The position numbers were made by a program, and so were the translations under genes. The notes under the pieces are model-generated. The model worked only from the letters and a program-made list of their open reading frames with translations, was not told where the DNA came from and ran no database searches. Below, piece after piece: positions 25,501 to 39,174 of a stretch of DNA of 64,000 nucleotides (within the stretch, counting starts at the first letter, position 1; each line of letters opens with the position of its first letter). Source of the stretch: Mauremys mutica (Eukaryota; Chordata; Testudines; Geoemydidae). Location of the stretch: NCBI RefSeq assembly GCF_020497125.1, contig NC_059079.1, positions 53,269,114 to 53,333,113 of the forward strand. Reading direction: 5' to 3'.

Positions 25501-28500
25501 CACAGCCCTCACCCCTTCCTATGCCCCCACCCCCAGCCCAGAGGCTGCACCCAAACTCCGTCCCAAAGCCTACACCCCTCACCCCTTCCTGCACACCCAC
25601 CTGTAACTGTCCTCCCCCCAGAGACCGCTGTAGGAGCAGTAGCCTATCATTCCTGGAGTCTAGAAGCGGTCTCTACATCACTGCACACCCTACCCACCAC
25701 AGTCCGCGTCCCTGTTTCAACCCTTTAACGCAAAATCATTATTAAAGAAAAGGTTTTTAAATAACAATGCTCCATTAACTTTATTTTTACACGTGTGTTG
25801 GAAGTGGGCAAACGGGGTGAACGGGGTATGAAACTGCAGAGGAGAGTCAGCAGTAACTGGGTAAAGAAACAGGGGCAGGTTCAGCTTCTCTGTAAAGCAA
25901 CTGGACAGTCATAGGTTACGCTGCTCTCTGAGGAACCTAGCTTTCAAAGCCTCCCAGATGCACAGCGCTTCCCGCTGGGATCTTCTAATGGCACGGGTGT
26001 CTGGCTGAGCGTAATCAGCAGCCAGGCGATTTGCCTCAACCTCCCATCCCGCCAAAAAGGTCTCCCCCTTGCTCTCACAGAGATTGTGGAGCACACAGCA
26101 AGCTGCAATAACAATGGGGATATTGTTTTCGCTGAGATCCGAGCGAGTCAGTAAGCTCCGCCATCTCCCCTTGAGACGTCCGAAAGCACACTCCACCACC
26201 ATTCTGCACTTGCTCAGCCGGTAGTTGAAGAGTTCCTTCTCACTGTCCAAGGCGCCTGTATAGGGCTTCATGAGCCAGGGCATTAGTGGGTAGGCTGGGT
26301 CCCCGAGGATCACTGTAGGCATCTGCACATCCCCAACAGTTATTTTGTGGTCCGGGAAGAAACTACCTGCCTGGAGGCATTTAAACAGACCAGAGTTCCT
26401 GAACACACGCGCGTCATGAACCTTGCCCGGCCACCCAACGTTGATGTTGGTAAAGCGTCCCCTATGGTCCACCAATGCTTGCAACACCATTGAAAAGTAG
26501 CCCTTTCGGTTAATGTACTGGCTGGCCTGGTGGTCCGGTCCCACGATAGGGATGTGAGTCCCATCTATAGCCCCACCGCAGTTTGGGAATCCCATTGCAG
26601 CGAAGCCATCTATGACGACCTGGACGTTTCCCAGGGCCACTACCTTCGAGAGCAGGAGTTCAACGATTGCGTTGGCTACTTGCATCACAGCAACCCCCAC
26701 GGTAGATTTGCCCACGCCAAAGTGGTTCGCTACTGACCGGTAGCTGTCTGGCGTTGCAAGTTTCCAGAGGGCTATGGCCACTCGCTTCTGCACAGTCAGG
26801 GCTGCTCGCATCCGGGTGTCCTTGCGCTTCAGGGCAGGGGACAGCAAGTCACACAGTTCAAGGAAAGTGCCCTTACGCATCCTGAAGTTTCGCAGCCACT
26901 GTGATTCATCCCAGACCTGCAGCACTATGCGGTCCCACCAGTCTGTGCTTGTTTCCCGGGCCCAGAATCGCCGTCCCATAGCATGAACATGACCCAGTGC
27001 CACCATGATCTCCACGGCGCGGTGTCCCGTGCTTTCTGAGAGGTCTGTGCCAGTCTGAGACTTCATGTCCTCACCGGGCTGCCATTGCCTCCTCGCCCGA
27101 TTTCTCAGCATCTGACTGTTGAAGAGGTGTACGATAAGGTGCGAGGAGTTGACAACGGCCATAAGTGCAGCGATGATCGCAGCGGGCTCCATGATCGCAG
27201 TGGAGTGCTGTGGCGTCCACGCTGTCACTTATAACAGGAAAAGTGCGCGAACTGATTTCCCGCCGGCGGGAGTGACGGTTGAATGCTGACCGTTACCAAG
27301 GACCACCCTCGACACAGTTTTCCCCCCAGCAGGCATTGGGGGCTATACCCAGAATTCCAATGGGCAGCGGGGAGTGCGGGGACTGTGGGATAGCTTCCCA
27401 CAGTGCACCGCTTCCAAAGTCGATGCTTGCCCCGTTACTGTGGACTCACACAGTCGAATTAGTGTATTTAGTGTGGATACACAAATTCGACTTCGTAAGG
27501 TCGATTCCACAAATTCGACTTAAGTTGATTCGAAATAGTCTTGTAGTGTAGACATACCCTTAGACTAATACATCACAGCTATGGCAAGGACAAGTAAGTG
27601 AAATAGGCTGACTTTCTATTCCAAACTTAAAACTGTCTAGAAGCCACGCACAGAACAGCTTGGTATCATAAATAATGGAGCTGTCCATCTTACTGTCCTT
27701 CCAACTGAAGGTACAATAAAGAGTTCACACTACACAGAAGAGAATCCAAAGAGCTAAGAGGGAAAAGGTAAATGCGACTAGCAGTTGAGCTTAGTAATAA
27801 TTTCAGGAATGGCAAGTAGAGTGGACAAAACCAGCCTTAAAAGTGGCACTTCATAACATTAAGCTGGACCCCACAATCCTTATGCTGGCAAAGCTCCCCT
27901 GCCGTCAACAGACATTTTCCCTTAATAAGGACAGTATGCTTGGAACTAGTGTGACTCCTTCTAAGACAAAAGTATATGATGTGGAAGAGAAGAAAAAAAT
28001 ATTGGTCAAGAAAGGGGATGTGAATATACTGATCTGGAATTTCCAGATGTTAGCTGACATGCAGGCTCCTTGGTGAAAATGCCCAAATGGCCAAATCCAA
28101 GAGCTTTCCATTGCAAGCTTTGCAGAAATATTTCCACTATTTAATACATTTTTAAGGCCAGATCTGAATGGTACTGGGCACTTCTTGTGACATGCTGCTT
28201 GCCCATACCTTCCATTGACTCTAAGGAGAGCTGAAGGCGTACAGTACCTCACTGGAGGCATTCAACACCCTCTGCTCATTAGAGGCTTTACAATGGGCTG
28301 ACATTTCATCATGCTGTACATTTCTTAGGCTGTAAAAATAACATGCAAAACACTAGAAAGGAGGGTGCTGACCTTCTAAACAAAAAAACAACTATGATCC
28401 ATGAAATCCTCCAGTATACTTAATTTAAGAGAGCACTGGACTGTTTTAACAATGTGTATTCTATGCAGTTATGTTCTAAAAATGTTGTGAATTTATCTCC

Positions 28501-31500
28501 CATGATCAGCACTCTTGGAACCAGTGGTCCTCTGTTTATCCACAGAATAGGTAGCAATTGGCTAGTTTCAGGGCATGTTTTCTACAAGTAAGCCTATACT
28601 GTGCCTCAACCCTGACCTGCAGGGACTTTCTTTTGACATAAGAATTATAGACTCCACACAATCTTTCTGTTCATTCATTCCAGACAAATAAAACCTTTCA
28701 TGCTGCTCAATTTTCACATGAAAAAATACACAATATATAATGAGGAGATTCAAATTCATAACACTTACAACAGCATTCTCCAAAACGAGATCTCCGTACT
28801 GCATAGCCCTGTATTTTCCTACTGTGTCTGTTAAAGGTATATTGTCTTTCTTCCAGTTTATTGTTGGCGCTGGGATACCATCAGCCACACATGACAGAAC
28901 AGCCTGGGAATTCTCAATGACTGTGTGCTGCACTTCTGAACTACGGATTTTAGGTGGAACTATGGGGAGATTTAAAAAGAAATTAATTACTGTCTATAGT
29001 TTTCAGCCTTCCATTCAGCCAGATACTGGTGTAGGAACATCAGAAATGACACATCAGACCAGACCAGTGGGTCATCTAATCATGTCTCCAACAGTGATCA
29101 GTATCCAAAGCTCCAGAGAAAGGTGTGGAACCTACATAACAGAAAATTATGTAGAGACATACCCACAGGGGCTGGTTCTTCCTAAAGCCAGCCAGTTAGT
29201 GGTTTGCTTATGTCATAAACCAGGAGTTTTATGCTAGCTGGTGTAACTATCCTGAAGTCTCTCACTACAACTTTGGCCTCTAACACATCAGTGCAAGAGA
29301 CTTCTGTCACGATAATGGGCCAGCCTATGTCATTCCTTTCTAGTCGTACTTACTGTGCACAATGAGTTCCATGCTAGAACTGCTTGATCCTGCCACGTTT
29401 GCAGCCATGCATGTGTAATGTCCACTGTCACCAGGCTGTACAAATGCAAACTGCAAAGCCCCAGTGCTGAGAATTCGCTGCCTGAAGGACTCTGTAACCT
29501 GCTGTCCTTCTTTGTGCCATGTGATCTCAGGCACAGGGTAGCCTTCCACTTCACACTGCAGAGTGGCAGATTTATCCACAGCAACTATGTATTTCTTAGA
29601 ATGAGATTTGATAACTGGAGGAACTGAAAGAGAATGAAGAAGTAAAACACATTGTTCAGAAATGTATAAACTTAAACACACATACACAGATACACACACA
29701 CATGCTTTATTTCCTATCCAGAATAATTTAAAAAACACAGTTTATTCTTCTTGCTAAATAATTTCACCTATCAGTTACAGTTGCAAAACAGCATCCAAAT
29801 CCAAGTGCAAAGTAAAGCAAATAGATGACATTCTATTGGTAGCACATTACATGCCCTGCCCTGGTGGGAAGGAAGGTGCAGAGTTACGTCCTTCTGGGCA
29901 GGGACGAGGAACAACCCCAGATCTGGTGCTCATCTGAATGCAAAGATCGTGCAGTGCGTTTTTCATGTACTAAACACTACAAGCACAATTGTATGGCAAA
30001 CTGACATCAGGACTGATACCTCTTAACAATACCTGTAATGGTGAAGGTCATGAAGTTAATAGGGGCTGTACTTAACGGCAAATTGTGGACCATTACCAGA
30101 ACACCTGACATAAGTGTTCTTTGTTGGTAGCAGCTCAAGTGGGTTTGTCCTGGAGGCGTGAACCCATCGTGAAGCACATGACAGAGAATCTGTTAAAGCC
30201 CTATTATTGCACTGCACGGTCACACAGTAATGACAATTCATATCCCTGCTATATTTTTGGTTTCCTTTGCTCTTGATGTGAGATAAAAACCAATCTTGTT
30301 TTTCTTTTTGAGGTGTACCGCTGTCTCTGAAGGTAGAGAAGAAATGTTTGCTGGCCGCTGCAGGGAATTGACTAGTTCTATTATTTGTTTGCAGGAACTA
30401 ATTTTACAATCTTAAATGTTTACTAAGTAATGAGTCCAAATTATAAAGGAAAAATCTTAAAACTTACAGTAGGATCTAATTTTCCTGTGGGTGAAAATGG
30501 AAATAAATCCCAGTGCCTTCCGTAGCAGGTCAGCTAGGAATGAATTTGGTCCATATACATTGCTCAGAACAGGGACCTCACTAACTGTGAATATGCACAG
30601 CTTTCTTTTGTAGAAAACTGGAGTTATGGTGATGACTTACCTTGAACTTTTAGCTTAATCTTCCCTAGGGCAGTACCAGCTGGATTCTGAGCCACACACA
30701 TGTAAGTGCCAGCATCCTCAACAGCTGTTCTTGCAATCTGTAAACTACCACTGGGAAGAACTGTATAACTATTGCCTAAAACATGCATAAGAAAGGTAGA
30801 AAAAACATTTTTATAAATAAGGTAATTAGACCAAAATCTTTAAAGAATGAGAACATGAGTTTAAATGCTACAGCAGAATTATCAGCATCATAAAGCTAAG
30901 ATACCTGTTGTGTTTACATTGATGCCCTCCTTCTGCCACGTTATTATGGGACGAGGTGTACCTGTTGCTTCACATGGTAAAAGAATGGGGTTGTTCAGGA
31001 TAACATCTAGTGTTCCTGGCTGCACCTGAATAGCTGGTAGCTCTATGAATTGGAATGGCAGAGAAAGAGACAATTGATTAGAAATGGAAGTTATTTACCA
31101 GTAACTGGAGGTTCTTCAAGATGCGTGGTCCGTATCTGTATTCCACACAGGGTCTGCATGTGCACCAGTGTTTTGTTTTGTTTTTTAAACAAGCATTGTC
31201 CATTGGCCTGCACTTGTGCCATAGCTTTCCTCATGCTCCGAACCGAGGGCATAAAGCATGGTGTGGGCTGATGCCTCTCCAGTTTCCCATTTTTACCACA
31301 GTCCAAACAATCGGCAGCAGAGAATGGACAGTGGAATACAGATAGGGACCACACATCTCGAAGAACCTCCAGTTACAGTAAGTAACTTCCATTTCCTCTT
31401 TGAGTGATGGTCCCTATGTGTATTCCACACATAGGAGATTAATAAGCAATAGTCAAACAGGAGGTGTGTGCAAGGACACAGAAGTGATATCTGACCCTAT

Positions 31501-34500
31501 TACTGCTGTCCCCATCGCTGTTTCCATGGTGGACAATTGGACCAAAGTGTAATGTCTTGTGCAAGTTTGCGAAGAGCTCCAAGTATCTACCTTACATATC
31601 TCTAGTAAGGGTACATTTCTCAGAGCTGTAACTGAAGCATCCTGCCCTCTCGTGAAATAAGCCCTCATCCCTTCCGGGGTGTGTGTGTGTGTGTGGGGGG
31701 GGGGATATAAGCTAGTAGGTAAGAAAGGATAATATAACCTGAGATCCACTTAAAAAGTCTCTGTGCCATTATAGCTTGACCTCGTTGATTGCTCTGCTAT
31801 GGAAACAAATAGTTTAGTTGTCTTTCTAATATCCTTTGTTCTTTGTAGATAAAAAGCCAAAGCCCTTTGAACATCCAGATGCATCCTTCTCTCTTCCTCT
31901 GAGGCATGAGGATTGGGAAAAATGCTAGTGAATGGATGTCCTGACTCATATGAAACTTGAAAACTACTTTAGGGATGAATCTGAGGTGGGGGCATAATGA
32001 GACCTTTTCTTTAGAGAAGGTAGTATATAGCAGGTCCCCCATGTGCCACCCTCCCCTCTCCCCCCCCCCCACAAGCTCCCTGACTCAGGTTAATGTTATA
32101 GCTGTTAGAAAGGTCACCTTCATGGACAGATCAGCCATTAAGCATGTCGCTAGAGGCTCAAAGGAAGGTTTAGTAAGATATGATAGAACAAAATTGAAGT
32201 CCCACTAAGATGCGAACTTCACCAACGGTGGAAAGGATCTGAGAAGCCTCTTCAGAAATCTAGTTGTGACAGGATGAGTGAAGATCATATGGTTACCCAC
32301 CCAAGAGGGAGGAATTGGTAATGATGGGTGCCTCTGGAGTTGGTGTGAGGAAAGGGGTCCCTTCTCAAAACTTCTCTGGTTTTGTCCACCAGACAAGAGA
32401 GTCTAACACCTTGGATGGAACAGACACCCTGCTGTTTATGTTGCCTTTGTCTGGTGAGTACATGGAGAGAAGCCAGGCTTGTAAGCAATGAAGATGAAGC
32501 CTGGTGAGTGGTGTCATATGTTTGCATGAGGACACATGGCTAAGGAGAGAAAGACATCCTGAGTATGATAGGTACTTGTTGTCTGAGAGTGCTCATGGCC
32601 TGAAACCTCTCAAGAGGTAGGAACGCTCTTGCTGTGGTCGTATCCAGTGTTGCCTCTATAAAGTTTATGTACCTCATGGGGATCAACGTGGATTTTTCAT
32701 GGTTGACTCAAATACCAAGGGAAGCTAGAAGGCTAAGGTGCCCACCAGACTTCTTCTTGGGAGTTGCCTATCAGAAGCCAGTCATCGAGGTATGGGAAGA
32801 CTGTAAATCCCACTCTTCTCATCCAAACTGCCACCACTAAAAAAAAATCTTTGTAAAGACCCTGGGTGCTGTGGCCAGTCCAAGGAGATAACTCTGAATT
32901 GGTAATGGTCTTGACCAAAAGAGGAACCTGACAGCAGCTGCTGCCAGCAAGCTCCCTCTGTTCTGAGCCCTGTTGTGTGTCCCCCTGCTCTGTGGAGATG
33001 GCCTGATGGGGTAAAGGAGTGGGGGCCAGGAGCAGAGGGGAGGGAGACATCCTGACATTAGCACCCCTCTTTCCCCCTTCCCCTTGCACAGAAAGCAGGA
33101 GGCTCCTGGGAGCAGCTCCAAGGCAGAGGCCAGGAGCAGCCAGGGCCATCCTTATGCATATGCAAGTACACAGCTGCATAGGGCACCAGGACATTTGGGG
33201 CACCACATTTCCTGGTGCCCTGCACAGTTGTGTGCTGCTCCAGCCCCTGCTCTGGCTCTTCCCCAGGGTCCCCGCCCCACTCCGCCCTGCCTCTTCCTGC
33301 CCCTGCTCCGCCCCAGCCCCACCCCCACTCCCCTGAGCTCTGCAGTAGGGCTGGGCCTGCACTCACTGGCGGTGGGAAGTGCAGCAACCCGGCCCCAGTT
33401 GCGCCGCCGGTGAGCCAGCCCAGCCCCCTCCCCCCCCTGCGTAAGGCCCCAGAATAGCTTGGGACAGCCCTGGTGGCAGCACACAGCAGTCAGGGGAGGG
33501 ACAGCTGAACTGTTCGGCAATTGATAGCCTGCTGGGCGGCTGCCACACAGGGAACTTAGGGGAGCGGGGAGCTGATAGGGGGACTGCCGGTCCATCCTGG
33601 TTCCAAGCCCCACCAGCTAGCTCCAGCGGGCTGCTCTTTCTGCATGCAGTGGACAAAGCAGGCGGCCGTCAAAAAACGTTATAAATGAGCATTGTGCAAC
33701 TTTAAACGAGCATGTTCCCTATAACAATGAAACAACGTTAACTGGGATGACTTTAAGTGAGGCATTACTATACTGCATTGGCTCTAGAAGTGGATGGGAG
33801 CACCAGGAGCTGTTTTTCCTGAGTCTTCACCATCAGAGCCAATGTCGGATCCGTCAGAGCTATACCCTTGTGCACCAACTTCTCCTGCTGAGAAGATATA
33901 CTCAGGCCTAAGTCCTCAGCGCCCATGTGTACTGGGTCTCCCAATTTTGACATGGTCAAGGAGGGATCCTCTCTCTTCAGGGCAGTTTTAGACAAAGATG
34001 ACTCATCCCTGCGTCTATGAGAGTGCCCCTTACTCTCATGTGAAGCTTCCTCCTTAGGCTTAGCAGTCTTAGCCTCCGTCCTCAAGCTCATGCTTGGAGG
34101 GGTGCTGCCTGCTTGCTGAGACTAATATACAAGGGGATGTCCTCAGTTCAGAACTGACTGGGGTCCCATTCCTTCTCCATCATATATTTTCTAAGTCCCA
34201 GTTCCCAACCCTCATGAATTCTGGGGGGAAAGGAGCATCAGATGCTGCACTTGGCAGAGATGTGAGCCTTACCCAGGCAATAGAGGCAGAATTGATGTTT
34301 GTCGCTCACAGAAAAGGAGAGGGCAGGAAACACAGTTTTTGCACCCCAGGACACTGGGCACAATCCCATACTTCTTGGGGGTGGGAATTCCGTGTGGGAA
34401 CAGAAGGGGGAAAACCTATGTTAGGCTACACTATAAAAACTACAAAACTGCTAAAAACTAAATATACAATATCTTTAGAGCAATGATGCAGTAGAAAGAA

Positions 34501-37500
34501 GCTGAGAACACCCAAGATTCTGACTCAGATCAGGTAGTGCTAAGAAGGAACTGGACAGGCATCGACCCACCCCACCTTCTATGCCCTCAGTTTGGCGCTC
34601 AAGAGGAGCTAGAGCGCATGTGTGGGCGAACGGATACTGCTTGTAAAAAAAAATTCCAGACTCAGGTCCAGGTACACTTGCATACTTACGTGTGGAATAC
34701 ACATAGTGTACATTGACGAAGTTGTAATATTTTTATGGCTGGAAAATAAAACGAAGACAAATTGTACAATGTGAGAGGCTAAGAACATTTAACTATTGAG
34801 GGCAGGGTTCTATTATCCTTTTGATGAGCCCAGTAGGACTACTCTTGCATAATATGGAACTACTCAGCATATGGATTAAAGAATTTAGCCCTGCATATTT
34901 AGTTCACCTAATGAATCTACTTTAATTAAGCAAAACAACAAAGCAGAAAAAGCCCTAACAGAAAAAATCAAAGCAGGTCATACCTGTGGCCAGATCATAA
35001 TATCCTAGGCATTAGAGTTGGAAAAAGCTATCAGATCATTTAGTGCATGCCTTCATCAATGCATGATTGCTTTCTACATTGTATTCCAAGTGCTGAATCA
35101 GTCTAAATTAAAAGAGCCCACGCTTTGTAGCTTCCACCAGATACAAATATATTTATACAAGGCCAAATTTTCACACGCTTACTTATGTTGAATGGTATCT
35201 TACTCCCCGAGTAGCCAGTATATCTATGAAACTACTCACATGAGTAAGATACTACTGAACATGAGTAAGACTGGCACAATGTGGTCCCACCATTATTCTG
35301 TATTATTATTCTAATATTTTCTTTTCAAAACCAACTAAAGCTGTTTATAAAACATGTTTCTATTCAAGTTCCCACCTCACCCTGAACATGAAGAGTAACA
35401 TGTCTGTGTGCAGTGCCAGCAGCATTCCGGGCCACACAGGTATACCTTCCTGCATGGTCTAACTGTGCAGCAGTTATTTCAATCATTCCTAGAAAAAAAG
35501 AGAATTCATTATACAGTATTGTAGTATATTACACTATCTTATGTTCAAAGAAAACAGAGAAACCATAATACCGTTTAAGAACCCTAAATTTTTATTCCAA
35601 AATATTTACAATGAAAATAGTAATACACCTTCTTCTAGCATTTTCTGCATCTACTCAAATCCTGCATAATACCTGAAGATAGAATCCTGTAGCTATCTCC
35701 TCTGGGAAGGAGTCGTATCCCATTTTTGGTCCAGTGGATTGAGGGGACAGGAACACCTGAAGCAGTGCAGGAAATTACTGCTGGAGACAGTTTTGTTACC
35801 AGAAGATCTGTAGCTTCATCTGCTATGGATGGGGGCACTAAAGCAAGGAGAACAGTGTTATGAGAATGATTGATAATCCTGTCATATAGAGGTTTGCATA
35901 TAGCAATGTCCTCTTTCTTAACAAGAGTAAAAGCTCAATAGAATAAGCATCAAAATTACAGTTCTCATTTAAATAAAGGATTGTCCTGAAGACATTTGTG
36001 GTATCATAATACATGTGCATTTACAATGTCTGCTTTACCTTGTACAATGAAATCAATTGTTCTTTGATCCTCTCCCGCATCATTTGACACAGTGCACTCA
36101 TAGACTGCAGTGTCATCCACAGTGGGAGAAATGATTAGTAGGGAACCTGAAGACAAAAGCCTGAAATAGAGAAATTAGGAGATATTGAAACATCTCTTCA
36201 CTCAGCACGTTGTCAGTCCATTGAATTCATTGCCACAAGAGGTCAGATTTTAATATTGTTGCTGAATTTTAAAAATGGCTGCACTATTTTATATATTTAG
36301 TATTCATACTGCATGGACTAAAGACTTGACTGAACACAGGACCTTCTGTTCTAAAAGCACAGACCTGTAAATATGAACTAAAAGGCAATCTGTTAGTTAT
36401 AGACTTGTTTAAGGTTTGTAGAAGACTCTGAGACAAGCCACCAGAGGATTATATAATTACAGACATGCAAACAAGTCTGGGATTTCACAATAGAAGACAA
36501 AGGTACAGAGCCACAATGTTACTACAGTAACATTAATGGTAACATTAATTACTTGCAAATAGCAATTGTAAACATTTAGTGGAAGTTAGGTAAGAAGTCA
36601 ATTCTCACATTTCAGAGTGTAAGCTGAGCACTATAAGGGTCAGGAAAGATTTCCCACCTACACAGTAAAACAAGAGCACAGAGAGATGGAGCTCTTTACA
36701 TGGGGATCTTGCTGCTCTGGCATGGAATGGGAGTCAACTCTGGGGCCCCAAACCCATTCCCAGTATCCCATTAAGAGCTCTCTGTGGGAGTGGAATCTGG
36801 GCCACTATGGGAAGCCAATGTTTGGTGGGGTCAGGGCCAAAAGAAAGCAAAGTGTCCCCCGCACCATCCCTTTCTTGTAGGTCAACCCTGGCCAGAGAGA
36901 ATCCCTCGCAGCCTGGCTTTGGGGGAGGGTAGAGATATGAGACACTGGGGTTCCACAGTAATAAATCCACAGGGTTTGAAGGAGGAACCCACCACTCTTT
37001 CATCCGAGGAGCAAACCCCATACAGTTCCAGGGGATCCTTAGGAATTTTTCTCACCCTTGGCCATTCTTTGTGCATCACTGTGGCCCATCTGGCCAAACA
37101 GCTGCAAACTGAGAACTAATTATTGCTGTTCTGAGCTGCAACAGTTTGCTCTTAGCAAACGTTAGTGCCTCACTCTGGCAAAATCTAAATGTTTCCAGGG
37201 TCTACAGGGCCCATATACAAATGGAATGTCTGAGCTTTCTCTCTCTGGTTTTCTCAGTGTTTCCACCAACCAGGAACATAAATACCATGAAAAGAGCATA
37301 TTGTACATTATTTTGACCTCTTCAATGGATCTCAGAGGTGAGTAAAAAACATTAAGTCAAATGCAAATAGATACACATTGTTAAAATACAAGGCAAAGAA
37401 TTGAACTTTATTACTAAACATGTGTACATCAGGTGGCAGGCAATGTTTTATTTAAACCAGTTCACCAGTAAACCAGTTCAGTACTGCTACTAACAGTCAT

Positions 37501-39141
37501 GCAATGAAGTTTGTCTATTTATTTAAAAGCAAATTTTAAATTAAATTAAAATAGGCCAAACCAATCTCTGAACAGATTTGCACCAGAGATGAATTTAGCC
37601 CTCAACAAAGATTAGAGCATTTCTCACCTGTATGTATTCTGATTCTGATCAACATTAAGGAGATGCCCATTCTTCTTCCAACTTATTGCTGGCCTGGGGA
37701 TTCCAGTGGTGTCACAGGGCAGGGTGGTTTGGACATTTACAGTAACTGTAAAATTGGTGGGTCCAGGAGCGATAGATGGAGGAACTAAAGAACATATGAA
37801 GCCCAGGTAATTTTAAGAGAATGTATATTTTTTCAGGTTGAACTATTTGAAACTATCCTTTTCTGTAGCACGGATCATTTGACATTTATAAATTTGCCAA
37901 AAAATGCACTCGGGAATGTCTCTCAGTTCTGTGTATATCCTGTTGATGTACACACACCAGTTAACAAAGAACAACTGGTTTTTCTGTTCACAAATATTTA
38001 GGCAGTGTTCATAACAAACAGAATTTCTAAGGACTTACCAAAAAAAAAAAACCACTAGAGAGAAGCCTTAAACAAAATTCCAGATGTGAATAATCCTGCA
38101 TTTTGGGGACATCTATATTCTGTGCTTGGATCTGACTTTCATTGACCCCTTTCTCTATAATGGCCTGAACCAATGTCCCAGATCCAAGTAGCCCAAAGCC
38201 TGAGTACTTGAAAAGCAGGCTCTGAGTTGCTTTTCTGCAGTTCCAGTCCATTACTAATATGGATTTCAAGATTCAGCAACAATCAATAAATCCAATGTGT
38301 CCAGTTTTTGTAGAACATTTGTGTTTATCTGAAAAAGAAATATTTACCCTGGACCTGTAGATCAATTCGCTTGCGTTCAGTACCGGCTGCATTGGTTGCC
38401 ATACACAAATATCGTCCAGTGTCAGTAACGTGTGCTGTGTGAATGTACAGGGACCCATCCTCTAACACTGAATGTCTAAAACAAAGTTATAGGCATTAAT
38501 TACATTTTTCATGGCAGGAAATGTGGCTAAGTGTTGTGAGGAAAGAGAAACAGAAGAACACAGGGGGCACAAGGATAGGCAAAATGTGTAGCACCTTAAT
38601 TTGGCCATATAAAATTTGCCTTTTTGAACATATTACACTCATTCGGCCTTGAGTCTGTCTTTCTGCACTTCTGCTACCCCCTTACACAGTAATTATGAAA
38701 ACTGACTCCTACAATGACTTTCAAATGGAAATACATCAGCTTTGTATATGTTATGAAAGAGGAGATTTTTATTATCACTCATTTAAACTGAGAAAATCCA
38801 AATGATGAATGAATACACACTGAATGAATGAATACTAACATTAATACTGAGTTTGTGAATGTAAAACTATTGCAAATAAAATCCCAAGAGATTTCACTCC
38901 AAGTCTTCTATTACAAATACATTGTTAAAAAGTTTCTACAGAATGTTATTCTGACTATTAGATGCTACCTGGCATTGTTTCCAGCAAAAATAGCCCCATC
39001 CTTTCTCCATGTAATTCTTGGGGTTGGCACTCCTTCTGCAACACACTCCAGAACAACAGACTTATTTATATTCACAACAACTGTCTGAGGACCATCTTTG
39101 ATTGTGGGAGCAACTGTATAAGAAAGAATGCCACATGATAT

Positions 39142-39174
<33 letters not shown>

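Larger units (their letters stand above)
22624..27559. mobile_element. PIF/Harbinger DNA transposon, copy 2 (near-complete)
   Basis: A 4936-bp element in the intron between HMCN1 exons 28 and 29. Its ends match copy 1 (GGCCTGGTCCACACTAGGAC at left; right end inverted GGGTATGTCTACACTACAAG). The flanking triplets are TGA (22621-22623) and TTA (27560-27562), a target duplication with one apparent substitution. It encodes a two-exon SANT-like gene on plus and an open DDE transposase on minus, facing each other. The block at about 25126-25605 has no counterpart in copy 1. Confidence 0.9.
31080..34720 (-). mobile_element. DIRS-like retrotransposon (tyrosine-recombinase type), decayed and interrupted
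   Basis: It lies in the intron between HMCN1 exons 24 and 25, in the same orientation as the gene. In minus-strand order it shows: a Ser/Lys-rich gag-like open piece (34091-33768); an interruption (about 33775-32926); reverse-transcriptase remnants ([25 protein letters not shown], then EKSTLIPM and [13 protein letters not shown] in another frame, 32926-32590); a likely RNase H region ([12 protein letters not shown], 32400-32260); and a tyrosine-recombinase-like end ([38 protein letters not shown], 32200-31540). LDDW in the reverse transcriptase and a recombinase instead of an integrase point to DIRS. Terminal inverted sequences around ggttcttc and tattccacac are present. Many stops and shifts show it is dead. 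Confidence 0.75.

Noticed and set aside
25135..25745. Overlapping open frames of 197 and 120 codons rich in proline
   Set aside because: They come from a C-rich low-complexity block inside Harbinger copy 2 where stops are rare in all frames; there is no counterpart in copy 1.
33019..33656. Long open frames on both strands with Pro/Gly-rich translations
   Set aside because: GC-rich nested repeat sequence; the frames conflict with each other and show no protein family.
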